Under the pieces are notes generated by a model. It saw nothing but the letters and a program-made list of their open reading frames with translations. It was not told the DNA's origin and ran no database searches. From Colidextribacter sp. OB.20 (lineage in GTDB: Bacteria; Bacillota; Clostridia; Oscillospirales; Oscillospiraceae): a DNA stretch of 64,000 nucleotides. Position 1 is the stretch's first letter; each line of letters starts with the position of its first letter. Below are positions 11,540-18,948 of the stretch, piece by piece. The position numbers were made by a program, and so were the translations under genes. The DNA is taken from contig NZ_QWKG01000014.1 in NCBI RefSeq assembly GCF_009911595.1, positions 1-64,000 of the forward strand, given 5' to 3'.

Positions 11540-11595
11540 GTAGGGGCGCACAGAGCAGAGCCGTTTGACGGCGGGCGGATAATGTCCGCCCCTAC
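11540..11595. repeat. GC-rich palindromic intergenic repeat
   Basis: Bounded by GTAGGGGCGCACAG and GTCCGCCCCTAC, with GGGCGGATAATGTCCGCCC inside. It separates the two symporter genes and could act as an RNA hairpin in the shared transcript. Confidence 0.7.
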
Positions 11596-11632
11596 AAAAA
11601 ATATACGCTACATATAGAAAGGAAGCATCATT

Positions 11633-13030
11633 ATGGCTGAGATTGAAGCGACACTGTTTGACATCGTGTCAAAGATTAACACCTACCTGTCCAACTACAT
11701 CCTGGTGTTCCTCCTCATCGGCGTGGGCCTGTGGTACACTGTCAAAACCCGGTTCGTTCAGGTCCGCTGCTTCGGTGAGGGGATGAAGAAGACCTTCGGC
11801 AACCTGTCCCTCCGGGGTGGGAAGCAGGAGCAGGGCATGAGCTCCTTCCAGGCCCTTGCTACCGCCATCGCCGCCCAGGTGGGCACCGGCAACATCGTGG
11901 GCGCCTCGGGCGCGATTCTCACCGGCGGCCCCGGCGCCATCTTCTGGATGTGGATTATCGCCTTCTTCGGCATGGCTACCATCTACGCCGAGGCCACTCT
12001 GGCCATCAAGACCCGCCGGGCCAGTGAGGACGGCTCCTACCACGGCGGCCCTGTGTATTACATCACCACCGCCTTCCAGGGCGGCTTCGGCAGGTTCCTG
12101 GCCGGCTTCTTCGCGGTCGCCATCATCCTGGCCCTGGGCTTTATGGGCTGCATGGTCCAGTCCAACTCCATCGGCTCCACCTTCCAGACCGCCTTTGGCG
12201 TGCCCTCCTGGATTGTAGGCGTGGTGCTGGTGGTCATCTGCGGCGTGATCTTCCTGGGCGGGCTGAACCGCCTGGCCTCGGTCACCGAGAAGGTGGTGCC
12301 CATTATGGCCGCCATCTTCCTGCTGGGCGGCCTGGTGGTCCTCGTCGCCCGGGCCAAGTACATCCCTGCCACCTTCGCGATGATCTTCCAGTACGCTTTC
12401 CAGCCCCAAGCCATCATCGGCGGCGGCTTCGGCTACGCCATCAAGACCGCCATCAGCCAGGGAGCCAAGCGGGGCCTGTTCTCCAATGAGGCCGGTATGG
12501 GCTCCACCCCCCACGCCCACGCCCAGGCCAACGTGACCGACCCCCACGACCAGGGCGTGGTGGCTATGATCGGCGTGTTTATGGACACCTTCTTGGTCCT
12601 CACCCTCAACGCCCTGGTGGTTATCTCCACCCTGTACACCGCCGACGGTCCTCTGGCCGCCTGCGGGGCTGCCGCCAACACCACTCTGGGCAAGGCAAAC
12701 CTGGCTCAGACCGCCTTCGGCGTGGTCTTTGGCGAGACCGCCGGCGCCATGTTCGTGGCCGTTTGTCTGTTCTTCTTCGCCTTCTCCACTATTTTGAGCT
12801 GGAACCTCTTCGGCAAGATCAACGTGATCTACCTTTTTGGCAGGCAGTCCGCCAAGATTTACGCCGCCCTGGCCCTGGTGTTCATCTTCCTGGGCACTCT
12901 GATGTCCAACGACCTGGTGTGGGAGCTGACCGACATGTTCAACAACCTGATGGTCATCCCCAACGCCCTGGCCCTCTTCGCCCTCACCGGCATGGTGGTA
13001 TCCTCCACCCATATGGCGGGGAAGAAGTAA
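11633..13030 (+). CDS. Second sodium:alanine/glycine symporter (AGCS family)
   Basis: 465 residues with the same fold as the previous gene: TAIAAQVGTGNIVGASGA, GGPGAIFWMWIIAFFGMAT and FSNEAGMGSTPHAHAQ. The two proteins differ over much of their length (different N-termini and helices 5-9), so this is an old paralogue pair rather than a recent duplication. Site AGAAAGGAAG lies before ATG. No promoter or riboswitch of its own was seen, so it probably depends on the glycine riboswitch upstream. A weak hairpin (GCGGCAGG/CCTTGCCGC) follows the stop. Confidence 0.95.
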   Translation: MAEIEATLFDIVSKINTYLSNYILVFLLIGVGLWYTVKTRFVQVRCFGEGMKKTFGNLSLRGGKQEQGMSSFQALATAIAAQVGTGNIVGASGAILTGGPGAIFWMWIIAFFGMATIYAEATLAIKTRRASEDGSYHGGPVYYITTAFQGGFGRFLAGFFAVAIILALGFMGCMVQSNSIGSTFQTAFGVPSWIVGVVLVVICGVIFLGGLNRLASVTEKVVPIMAAIFLLGGLVVLVARAKYIPATFAMIFQYAFQPQAIIGGGFGYAIKTAISQGAKRGLFSNEAGMGSTPHAHAQANVTDPHDQGVVAMIGVFMDTFLVLTLNALVVISTLYTADGPLAACGAAANTTLGKANLAQTAFGVVFGETAGAMFVAVCLFFFAFSTILSWNLFGKINVIYLFGRQSAKIYAALALVFIFLGTLMSNDLVWELTDMFNNLMVIPNALALFALTGMVVSSTHMAGKK

Positions 13031-13106
13031 TTTACGTTCAAACGCGAAACGGCGCGGCAGGGTGAAAGCCTTGCCGCACCTGCTTGCGCTTCGGGACTGG
13101 AGAACA

Positions 13107-13418
13107 TCAGAAGTTGAAATACGGAAGCGCTTTATATTCCTCGGGCAACGGATCACCGACGTACACATCAGCAAGTGTCGTAACCAGTGACGACCGCTCG
13201 TCACAGACATACTGATTCAAATACGCAATAAAATCCTTTTCCGTGTAGCATACACCCATCACATTGCCCATTTTAACCCGGTACTTTTCCGCGTCAGGGC
13301 TCTCGTGCAGCCAATGACAGCAAAATTCCAGGCAGTATTTCTCCAAGTGGTCCGCCACCTCGTTCGGGACACTGAACAGGCTTATTTTGCCGTCCGCGCT
13401 TAACAGAACTTGCTTCAT
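13107..13418 (-). CDS. Hypothetical 103-residue protein
   Basis: Soluble, rich in aromatic and acidic residues, with a Cys pair in FCCHWLH near residue 32-38. The second half (VCYTEKDFIAYLNQYVCDE) looks helical. No family recognised. It starts 2 bases after the stop of the GNAT gene and on the same strand, so the two form a small operon. Confidence 0.6.
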   Translation of the reverse strand: MKQVLLSADGKISLFSVPNEVADHLEKYCLEFCCHWLHESPDAEKYRVKMGNVMGVCYTEKDFIAYLNQYVCDERSSLVTTLADVYVGDPLPEEYKALPYFNF

Positions 13419-13419
13419 G

Positions 13420-13944
13420 CTATGTACCTCCCATCACCACTGTTTTCAAATACTGATTAAATTCCTCGTAGCTCTCCTCAGCCAGCGGCTCCGGGCAGGA
13501 CATCACCACAAGATCATGTCCCGCGTACTCCCTGTGATAGGGGGGATGGCAGTGGAGATAGCCGTTAGGCTGAAAACCCAGCCGCTCATAGAAGCCCTTA
13601 CGGCGGAGGGAGAGCTCGTCAACCGGGGGATCAATCTCCAAAATGATGGGCTTACCCCGCTCCTTCAGAAGCTCCAGCGCCCTCTGCCCATATTTCCTGT
13701 TTCTAAGGGCCGGCAGGATGCAGAAATGCTCCACATAAATAAACCGCGCTGTCTCCCAGCACAGCATCAGGCCGGCAAACTCATCCCCGTCATAGATCAA
13801 ATTGAACTGATATTCCTCATGTGACATAATCCGCGCCTGGGAGTCCCCCTCTCTCTGCTCATGGAAGGGGAAGCTCTGGCAATACAGCTCCATAGCCCTG
13901 GCATACATTTCGTGCTCTGCCGCTGTCAAACGCTCCAATCTCAT
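13420..13944 (-). CDS. GNAT-family N-acetyltransferase
   Basis: 174 residues. Acetyl-CoA fold: strand beta4 (FIYVEHFCILPALRNRKYG) leads into the pyrophosphate-binding loop RNRKYGQRALELL, and YERLGFQPNG is the typical C-terminal element. Substrate unknown. AAAGGAGC precedes ATG. It is divergent from the rRNA methyltransferase gene across 129 bases. Confidence 0.85.
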   Translation of the reverse strand: MRLERLTAAEHEMYARAMELYCQSFPFHEQREGDSQARIMSHEEYQFNLIYDGDEFAGLMLCWETARFIYVEHFCILPALRNRKYGQRALELLKERGKPIILEIDPPVDELSLRRKGFYERLGFQPNGYLHCHPPYHREYAGHDLVVMSCPEPLAEESYEEFNQYLKTVVMGGT

Positions 13945-14073
13945 ACAAAAGCTCCTTTCCTTGGGCTGTCATTTTACCATACGCACTCTGTTTTGACAAG
14001 CGGGTGGCCAATAGCTCTTTACCACTCCCCGAAAATATGATATGATAACCTGACTGGAAAGGGGGCGCGTCCT

Positions 14074-15432
14074 GTGACCGACATCCGAAAGAACACCGTC
14101 CACACGCTGGACATCACCGGCTACAACGCCGAGGGGATGGGGGTGGCCCGGCTGGAGGGCATGGTGGTCTTTGTGCCCTGCACCGTCCGGGGGGAGCGGT
14201 GGAAGGTCCGCCTGGAAAAGGTGAACAAAACGGCGGCCTGGGGCCGGGGAGTGGAGCTGCTCGCCCCCTCTCCGGAGCGGATCGAGCCCGGCTGCCCCCT
14301 CTTCGGCCGGTGCGGCGGCTGTCAGTTCCGGCACATGCGCTATGAGGAGGAACTGCGGGCCAAGGGCCAGCGCATCTCTGACGCCCTGGAGCGGGTGGGG
14401 CATGTGAAGCTGGAGCTGCCCCCTGTGCTGGGGGCGGAAAATCCGGACCGCTACCGAAACAAGGTGCAGCTTCCGGTGTCTCAGGGGAAGGGGGGGCTGG
14501 CGGTGGGCTACTTCCGCGCCCGGACCCATGAGGTGCTGGACGCCTCCGACTGCCTGCTCCAGCCCCAGCCGGTCACCCGGCTCCGGGCGGCCTTCAAGGA
14601 CTGGATGGAGAAGTGCGTCGTCCCCGCCTATGATGAGACCACCGGAAAGGGACTGATCCGGCACCTCTACGTCCGTGCCAGCAGCCGGGGGGAGAGCCTG
14701 GTGTGCGTGGTGGCCAACGGAGACGCCCTGCCCCGACCCGACGGACTGGCGGACGCCCTGCGCAGGGCGGAGCCCAGGCTGACGGGGCTGGTGCTGAATA
14801 CCAACACCCGGGATACCAACGTGATCCTCGGGGACAAATATACCGTCCTCTGGGGCCGGGACTGGCTGGAGGAGGAATTATGTCAACTGACCTTCCGCCT
14901 GTCGGTGCCCTCCTTCTTTCAGATCAACCGAGCGCAGACCCAGGTGCTGTATCGGGAAGCGCTGGAGCTGGCCGCCCTGAACGGGACCGAGACGGTGCTG
15001 GACCTGTACTGCGGTATCGGCACCATCTCTCTGGCTCTGGCGCAGCGGGCCGGGCGGGTCATCGGGGCGGAGATCGTCCCCCAGGCGGTGGAGGATGCCA
15101 GAGAGAACGCCCGGCGCAACGGCATCACCAACGCCGAGTTTTTCTGCGGCGACGCCGGAGCGGTGGCCGCGCGGCTGGCAGACGAGCGGGTCCGCCCTCA
15201 AGTGATCTGCGTGGACCCGCCCCGAAAGGGGCTGGCCCCGGAGGTGCCCGGCATTCTGGCCGGCATGGCCCCGGAACGGATTGTCTATGTCTCCTGCGAC
15301 CCCGCTACCCTGGCCCGTGACGCGGACCGCTTCGCCCGGCTGGGCTATCGGGCGGTCAAGGGCCAGGGAGTGGATTTGTTTCCGAGAACGGCGCACGTGG
15401 AGACGGTGTGCCTCCTGACCCGCGAGAAATAA
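14074..15432 (+). CDS. rlmD: 23S rRNA (uracil-C5)-methyltransferase, RlmD/RumA type
   Basis: 452 residues with GTG start (GAAAGGGGG upstream). Residues 5-60 form a TRAM RNA-binding domain. Cysteines 74, 80 and 83 (CPLFGRCGGC) and a fourth in DASDCLLQ near 160 fit the [4Fe-4S] site of RumA. SAM-binding motif LDLYCGIGTISLALA, then DPPRKG and the catalytic VYVSCDPATLARD with the nucleophilic Cys near 408. Firmicutes homologues may modify two uridines (RlmCD), so the exact position is not certain. A strong terminator follows. Confidence 0.92.
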   Translation: MTDIRKNTVHTLDITGYNAEGMGVARLEGMVVFVPCTVRGERWKVRLEKVNKTAAWGRGVELLAPSPERIEPGCPLFGRCGGCQFRHMRYEEELRAKGQRISDALERVGHVKLELPPVLGAENPDRYRNKVQLPVSQGKGGLAVGYFRARTHEVLDASDCLLQPQPVTRLRAAFKDWMEKCVVPAYDETTGKGLIRHLYVRASSRGESLVCVVANGDALPRPDGLADALRRAEPRLTGLVLNTNTRDTNVILGDKYTVLWGRDWLEEELCQLTFRLSVPSFFQINRAQTQVLYREALELAALNGTETVLDLYCGIGTISLALAQRAGRVIGAEIVPQAVEDARENARRNGITNAEFFCGDAGAVAARLADERVRPQVICVDPPRKGLAPEVPGILAGMAPERIVYVSCDPATLARDADRFARLGYRAVKGQGVDLFPRTAHVETVCLLTREK

Positions 15433-15439
15433 GGAAAAG

Positions 15440-15479
15440 AACTCCCGGCACAACGGAAAGGGTTGTGCCGGGAGTTTTG
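15440..15479 (+). terminator. Strong intrinsic terminator after the rRNA methyltransferase gene
   Basis: 15-bp perfect stem AACTCCCGGCACAAC / GTTGTGCCGGGAGTT around GGAAAGG, followed by TTTT. Confidence 0.92.
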
Positions 15480-15487
15480 AGCTCTCT

Positions 15488-15614
15488 GTAGGGGCGGACA
15501 TTGTCCGCCCGCTTTTTCAGAGCTGGCCTGTTCACGACGGGCTGTAGGGCGGGACGACTCGGCCCGCCGTGTATTTGACTGATTCGGCGGCGCGCCGAGG
15601 TCGTCGCGCCCTAC
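15488..15614. repeat. Two GC-rich palindromic intergenic repeats
   Basis: First unit GTAGGGGCGGACATTGTCC at 15488; second unit from GTAGGGCGGGACGACTCGG at 15544 to GAGGTCGTCGCGCCCTAC at 15614, an imperfect 70-base inverted repeat. They lie between convergent genes. Confidence 0.75.
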
Positions 15615-15663
15615 AAACAGAAACGCAATCCTCAGTCAGCCTCCATGTAAAAGACCTTCCTCT

Positions 15664-16515
15664 TTATGCGTCTTTCCGGGCTGCCGGCGGCTTTGGAAGG
15701 AAGTGCAGACACCTCTCCGGGCAGGCGTCCGCGCATTTTCCGCAGCGGATGCACTCCGGGGAGCGGGAAATCTCCTGTCGGGAGAGGGCCACCGGGCAGG
15801 CCCGCTCGCAGGCCATGCAGGAGACGCATCGCTCCTGCTCCCAGTGAATCTGCACCAGGCTGAACCGATTGAACCAGCCATAGATGGCCCCCAGGGGACA
15901 CAAATACTGACAGAAGGGCCGGTGGACCTTTATGGAGAGCAGGACAATGGCAAGCAAAATGCCCAGCTTCCAGAAAAACAGCCCTCCGGCCTGACCGCGC
16001 AGGGCCTCGTTGGCGCTGAGCAGGGGGAGCGCGCCCAGCAGAGTCCCGGAGGGGCACAGGTATTTGCAGAAGGCCGGGAGCTTGGCGAAGCCTCCCCACA
16101 AAAACATGGAGCCGGCGCACACCAGCAGGATCAGCACTGCGTACTTCCCATATTTCAGAACGCGGTGAAGGGGAAGCCGCTTTCTCTTTTTAAAAACCGG
16201 GATTTTGTGCAAAAGGTCCTGTACCAGCCCAAAGGGGCACAGCCAGCCGCAGACAAAGCGCCCCAGCAGGCTGCCAAACAGGAAGAAGAAGCCCAGCGCG
16301 GCGAAGGGGACCTGAAGGCCCTGCTGATTCAGCAGAGCCTGGAGCGCCCCGATGGGGCAGGCGGCGACAGCCCCCGGGCAGGAGTAGCAGTTCAGGCCGG
16401 GAACACAGACATATTTCAAGCTGCCGCGATAGATTTTTCCGCTGAGAAAGCCGTACAGATACCCGTTTGTCACGATGGTAAACAGCAGCTGTACCGTCAG
16501 TCGAAGTCGTTTCAT
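15664..16515 (-). CDS. NapH/MauN-type membrane 4Fe-4S protein
   Basis: 283 residues, about 5 transmembrane helices. Cys motifs in order: CYSCPGAVAACP, CGWLCPFG, CKYLCPSGT, CQYLCPLGA, then two classic ferredoxin sites CVSCMACERACP and CIRCGKCADACP near 225-265. Such proteins move electrons across or along the membrane. The upstream genes of the same operon encode a CXXC mini-protein and a thioredoxin-like lipoprotein, so a role in delivering reducing power to an extracytoplasmic thiol pathway is a fair inference. A direct partner reductase is not in the window. Confidence 0.88.
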   Translation of the reverse strand: MKRLRLTVQLLFTIVTNGYLYGFLSGKIYRGSLKYVCVPGLNCYSCPGAVAACPIGALQALLNQQGLQVPFAALGFFFLFGSLLGRFVCGWLCPFGLVQDLLHKIPVFKKRKRLPLHRVLKYGKYAVLILLVCAGSMFLWGGFAKLPAFCKYLCPSGTLLGALPLLSANEALRGQAGGLFFWKLGILLAIVLLSIKVHRPFCQYLCPLGAIYGWFNRFSLVQIHWEQERCVSCMACERACPVALSRQEISRSPECIRCGKCADACPERCLHFLPKPPAARKDA

Positions 16516-16518
16516 CGT

Positions 16519-16671
16519 TCACCCAATCCCAATGCACTCCAGGCAGATCATAACTGCCTTTTTCCAGATTACGTCAAGCTGCCCCTGGGATGCGCCCAGC
16601 CCGAGAAGGAGGACCCCGATGAGCGCCCCCAGCGTCCAGGCATACCGCTTACAGCCCCTCCAGAAGCGCAT
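16519..16671 (-). CDS. CD1871A-family CXXC motif mini-protein
   Basis: 50 residues, missed by length-filtered ORF callers. ATG at 16671 has GGAGG 7-8 bases upstream. Residues 12-29 form one transmembrane helix (LGALIGVLLLGLGA), and the C-terminus ends KKAVMICLECIGIG with the family CXXC signature near the end. It overlaps the last 23 bases of the thioredoxin-like gene and ends 3 bases before the NapH-like gene, so translation is probably coupled. The same trio of genes is common in gut Clostridia; the function of the mini-protein is unknown. Confidence 0.85.
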   Translation of the reverse strand: MRFWRGCKRYAWTLGALIGVLLLGLGASQGQLDVIWKKAVMICLECIGIG

Positions 16672-17227
16672 TGATTTTCTCCTCCCACGCCGTTTTTTTC
16701 ATCGCGCCGATGACAACGTCCAGGACGATCCCGTCCTCGTCGATGAAGAACGTGGTGGGAACAGCGGCCACATTCATCAGCAGTCCGTAGTGGATGGACT
16801 CGTTGAGCAGCAGATGGGGATAGCTGGCGCCCGTCTGCTCCACCAGGCTTTCCACCAGGGCCTGGTCCTGGCCCTCCAGCACGTCGCTGACAATGCCGAT
16901 CACCTGGAAATCCGCCGCATCATACTCTGCGGCCAACTCGCCGAGAGAGGGCATCTCGCTCAGGCAGGGGTTGCAGTAGGTGGCCCACACGTTGACCATG
17001 GTGAGCCTGGACTGAGAGAAAATGTCGGAGGTCACGGCGTTTCCCTCCAGGTCCGTCCCTTCAAACGCGACCGGCGCAGCGGACGAGTCTGTCACAGAGG
17101 CGGAGCCGCTTACCGCCCCTGAGCCGGCAGCGTCCCCGGCCGGCTCCTTCACGTTTTTGGGGGCGCAGCCGCTCAGCAACAGGGAAAGAGCCAGCATTCC
17201 CCAAAACAGTTTACAGTTCTTGCTCAT
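16649..17227 (-). CDS. TlpA-like thioredoxin-fold lipoprotein
   Basis: 192 residues from ATG 17227, which has GGAGG 8 bases upstream; the longer frame has no site. Lipobox LLSGC with Cys21, Ser/Gly/Ala-rich linker to about residue 50, then a redoxin domain with active site WATYCNPC (Cys85, Cys88) and a cis-Pro loop AVPTTFFIDEDG. It is expected to reduce or shuffle disulfides outside the membrane. First gene of the operon with the CXXC mini-protein and the 4Fe-4S membrane protein. Confidence 0.9.
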   Translation of the reverse strand: MSKNCKLFWGMLALSLLLSGCAPKNVKEPAGDAAGSGAVSGSASVTDSSAAPVAFEGTDLEGNAVTSDIFSQSRLTMVNVWATYCNPCLSEMPSLGELAAEYDAADFQVIGIVSDVLEGQDQALVESLVEQTGASYPHLLLNESIHYGLLMNVAAVPTTFFIDEDGIVLDVVIGAMKKTAWEEKINALLEGL

Positions 17228-17308
17228 ATCATGTTCCTCCATATTTTTACAATTTGTTCGGTCAATGAGAATATGCGTCCTTTGCGAGGTGCTGTCTACT
17301 TCCTGGAT

Positions 17309-17337
17309 AGTGTAAATTATTTGGTCCGAATAATCAA
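17309..17337 (-). promoter_or_regulatory. Promoter with embedded palindromic operator for the TlpA operon
   Basis: On the minus strand TTGATT (17332-17337), 17-base spacer, TACACT (17309-17314). A 19-base near-perfect palindrome, ATTATTCGGACCAAATAAT (17316-17334), fills the spacer and reaches into the -35 box. A repressor bound there would block RNA polymerase. The regulator is unknown. Confidence 0.6.
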
Positions 17338-17408
17338 GTGTCAAATTGGAGATGCGGGCCCACGACAGGCGGACGTATTTTGTTTCGGGAAAGAACAGGC
17401 GGAGCGGC

Positions 17409-17437
17409 TTGAAAATATGGTATACTTATGCTAAAAT
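17409..17437 (+). promoter_or_regulatory. Probable promoter for the solute-binding protein gene
   Basis: TTGAAA at 17409-17414, 17-base spacer, TAAAAT at 17432-17437, 43 bases upstream of the ATG. Confidence 0.5.
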
Positions 17438-17479
17438 GGTTAAAGTTGCCTGAATGAAATGGAAGGAGAGTAGGTTTCT

Positions 17480-18946
17480 ATGAAGCTTACAGGAGGATGG
17501 AGGAAAATCTGTCTTGCGGGAATGGCGGCGGTTCTGGCGCTCGCGGCAGCGGGCTGCGGGAGCAAAAGCCCTCTGGACCCCAAGAATCCGGTGTCTTTGA
17601 CGGTCTGGCACTACTACAACGGCTCTCAGCAGACCGCCTTCGACGCGCTGGTGGAGGAATTTAATGACACGGTGGGCCGGGAGAAGGGCATCTATGTACA
17701 GAGCTACTCCCAGGGCTCGGTATCCGACCTGGAGGCGGCGGTGCGGGATTCCATCAGCAGCAAGGTGGGCGCGGAGGCTATGCCGGACATTTTCTCCTCC
17801 TATGCCGACACCGCCTATGAGGTGGAGCAGGAGGGGGCGCTGGCCGACCTGTCCGCCTATCTGAGCAAGGAGGAGCTGGACCTGTATGTGGACTCCTACA
17901 TTGAGGAGGGCCGCATCGCCGCCGACGGCACCCTGCGCATCTTCCCCACGGCCAAGTCCACCGAGATCATGCTCATCAACAAGACCGACTGGGAGCCCTT
18001 CGCCGCGGCGACAGGGGCGTCTTTGGAGGACCTTAAGACCATCGAGGGAGTGGCGGCCACAGCCAAGGCCTACTACGAGTGGACCGACGGGCTTACCCCC
18101 AATGTGCCCGGAGACGGGCGGGCCTTCTATGGCCGGGATGCCATGGCCAACTACTTTATCATCGGTATGCAGCAGCTGGGTGTGGAGCTGTTCCGGGTGG
18201 AGAACGGGGAGCTGACCCTGAATGTTCCCAAGGAGGAGATCTACCGCCTGTGGGAGAATTATTATGTCCCCACCGTGAAGGGCTATTTCGGGGCCTATGG
18301 AAAATTCCGCTCCGACGACGTGAAGACGGGGGATATTCTGGCCTATACCGGCTCCACCTCCTCCGCCATGTACTTTCCAGACCAGGTGGAGCGGGACAGC
18401 GGCAGCTATGCGATTGAGTACGCCGTGATGGCCGCCCCCATATTTGAGGGCGGGCAGAGCTACGCCGTGCAGCAGGGAGCCGGCATGGTGGTCAGCAAGT
18501 CGGATGAGCGCCGGGAATATGCCGCTGTGGAGTTTTTAAAGTGGTTCACCGAGGCGGAGAACAACCTTCAGTTCGGCTCTGTGTCCGGCTATCTGCCGGT
18601 GCGCAAGTCGGCCAGCAGTGTGGAGCAGCTGGACAAGGTGATCGCGGAGAAGGGGCTGTCGGTGGCGCCCAAGACCTATGACTGCCTGAGCGCCATCTTT
18701 TCCCAGATGGACGGGATGACCCTGTATACCAACAAGAGCTTTAAGAACGGCTCCGCGGCCAGAAAGGTGCTGGAATACAACCTGTCTGACCAGGCGGCGG
18801 CGGACCGGGCGGCTGTGGCTGAGGCTGTGGCCGGGGGTGCCGGGCTGGAGGAGGCTGCGGCCCCCTATGTGACCCGGGAGGCCTTCGAGGAGTGGTACAG
18901 CGCGTTCTGCGACGCGCTGGACGCGGCGGTAAATAAACAGGGATAG
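17480..18946 (+). CDS. Extracellular solute-binding lipoprotein, family 1
   Basis: 488 residues. Lipobox AAAGC with Cys26, then a family 1 fold (VSLTVWHYYNGSQQTAFDALVEEFN, typical of sugar/oligosaccharide binders) that continues to the C-terminus. AGGAGA... site before ATG. There are no ABC permease or ATPase genes beside it; the next gene, 2 bases downstream, is a giant hybrid sensor kinase. I infer that it presents a ligand to the kinase's extracellular domain rather than feeding a transporter, as known for some binding-protein/kinase pairs. Ligand unknown. Confidence 0.88.
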   Translation: MKLTGGWRKICLAGMAAVLALAAAGCGSKSPLDPKNPVSLTVWHYYNGSQQTAFDALVEEFNDTVGREKGIYVQSYSQGSVSDLEAAVRDSISSKVGAEAMPDIFSSYADTAYEVEQEGALADLSAYLSKEELDLYVDSYIEEGRIAADGTLRIFPTAKSTEIMLINKTDWEPFAAATGASLEDLKTIEGVAATAKAYYEWTDGLTPNVPGDGRAFYGRDAMANYFIIGMQQLGVELFRVENGELTLNVPKEEIYRLWENYYVPTVKGYFGAYGKFRSDDVKTGDILAYTGSTSSAMYFPDQVERDSGSYAIEYAVMAAPIFEGGQSYAVQQGAGMVVSKSDERREYAAVEFLKWFTEAENNLQFGSVSGYLPVRKSASSVEQLDKVIAEKGLSVAPKTYDCLSAIFSQMDGMTLYTNKSFKNGSAARKVLEYNLSDQAAADRAAVAEAVAGGAGLEEAAAPYVTREAFEEWYSAFCDALDAAVNKQG

Positions 18947-18948
18947 CT

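Noticed and set aside
10154-13030. The two symporter genes as a recent duplication or insertion
   Set aside because: The proteins share family motifs but differ widely in sequence and termini, and the DNA between them is a common host repeat, so there is no sign of a recent event.
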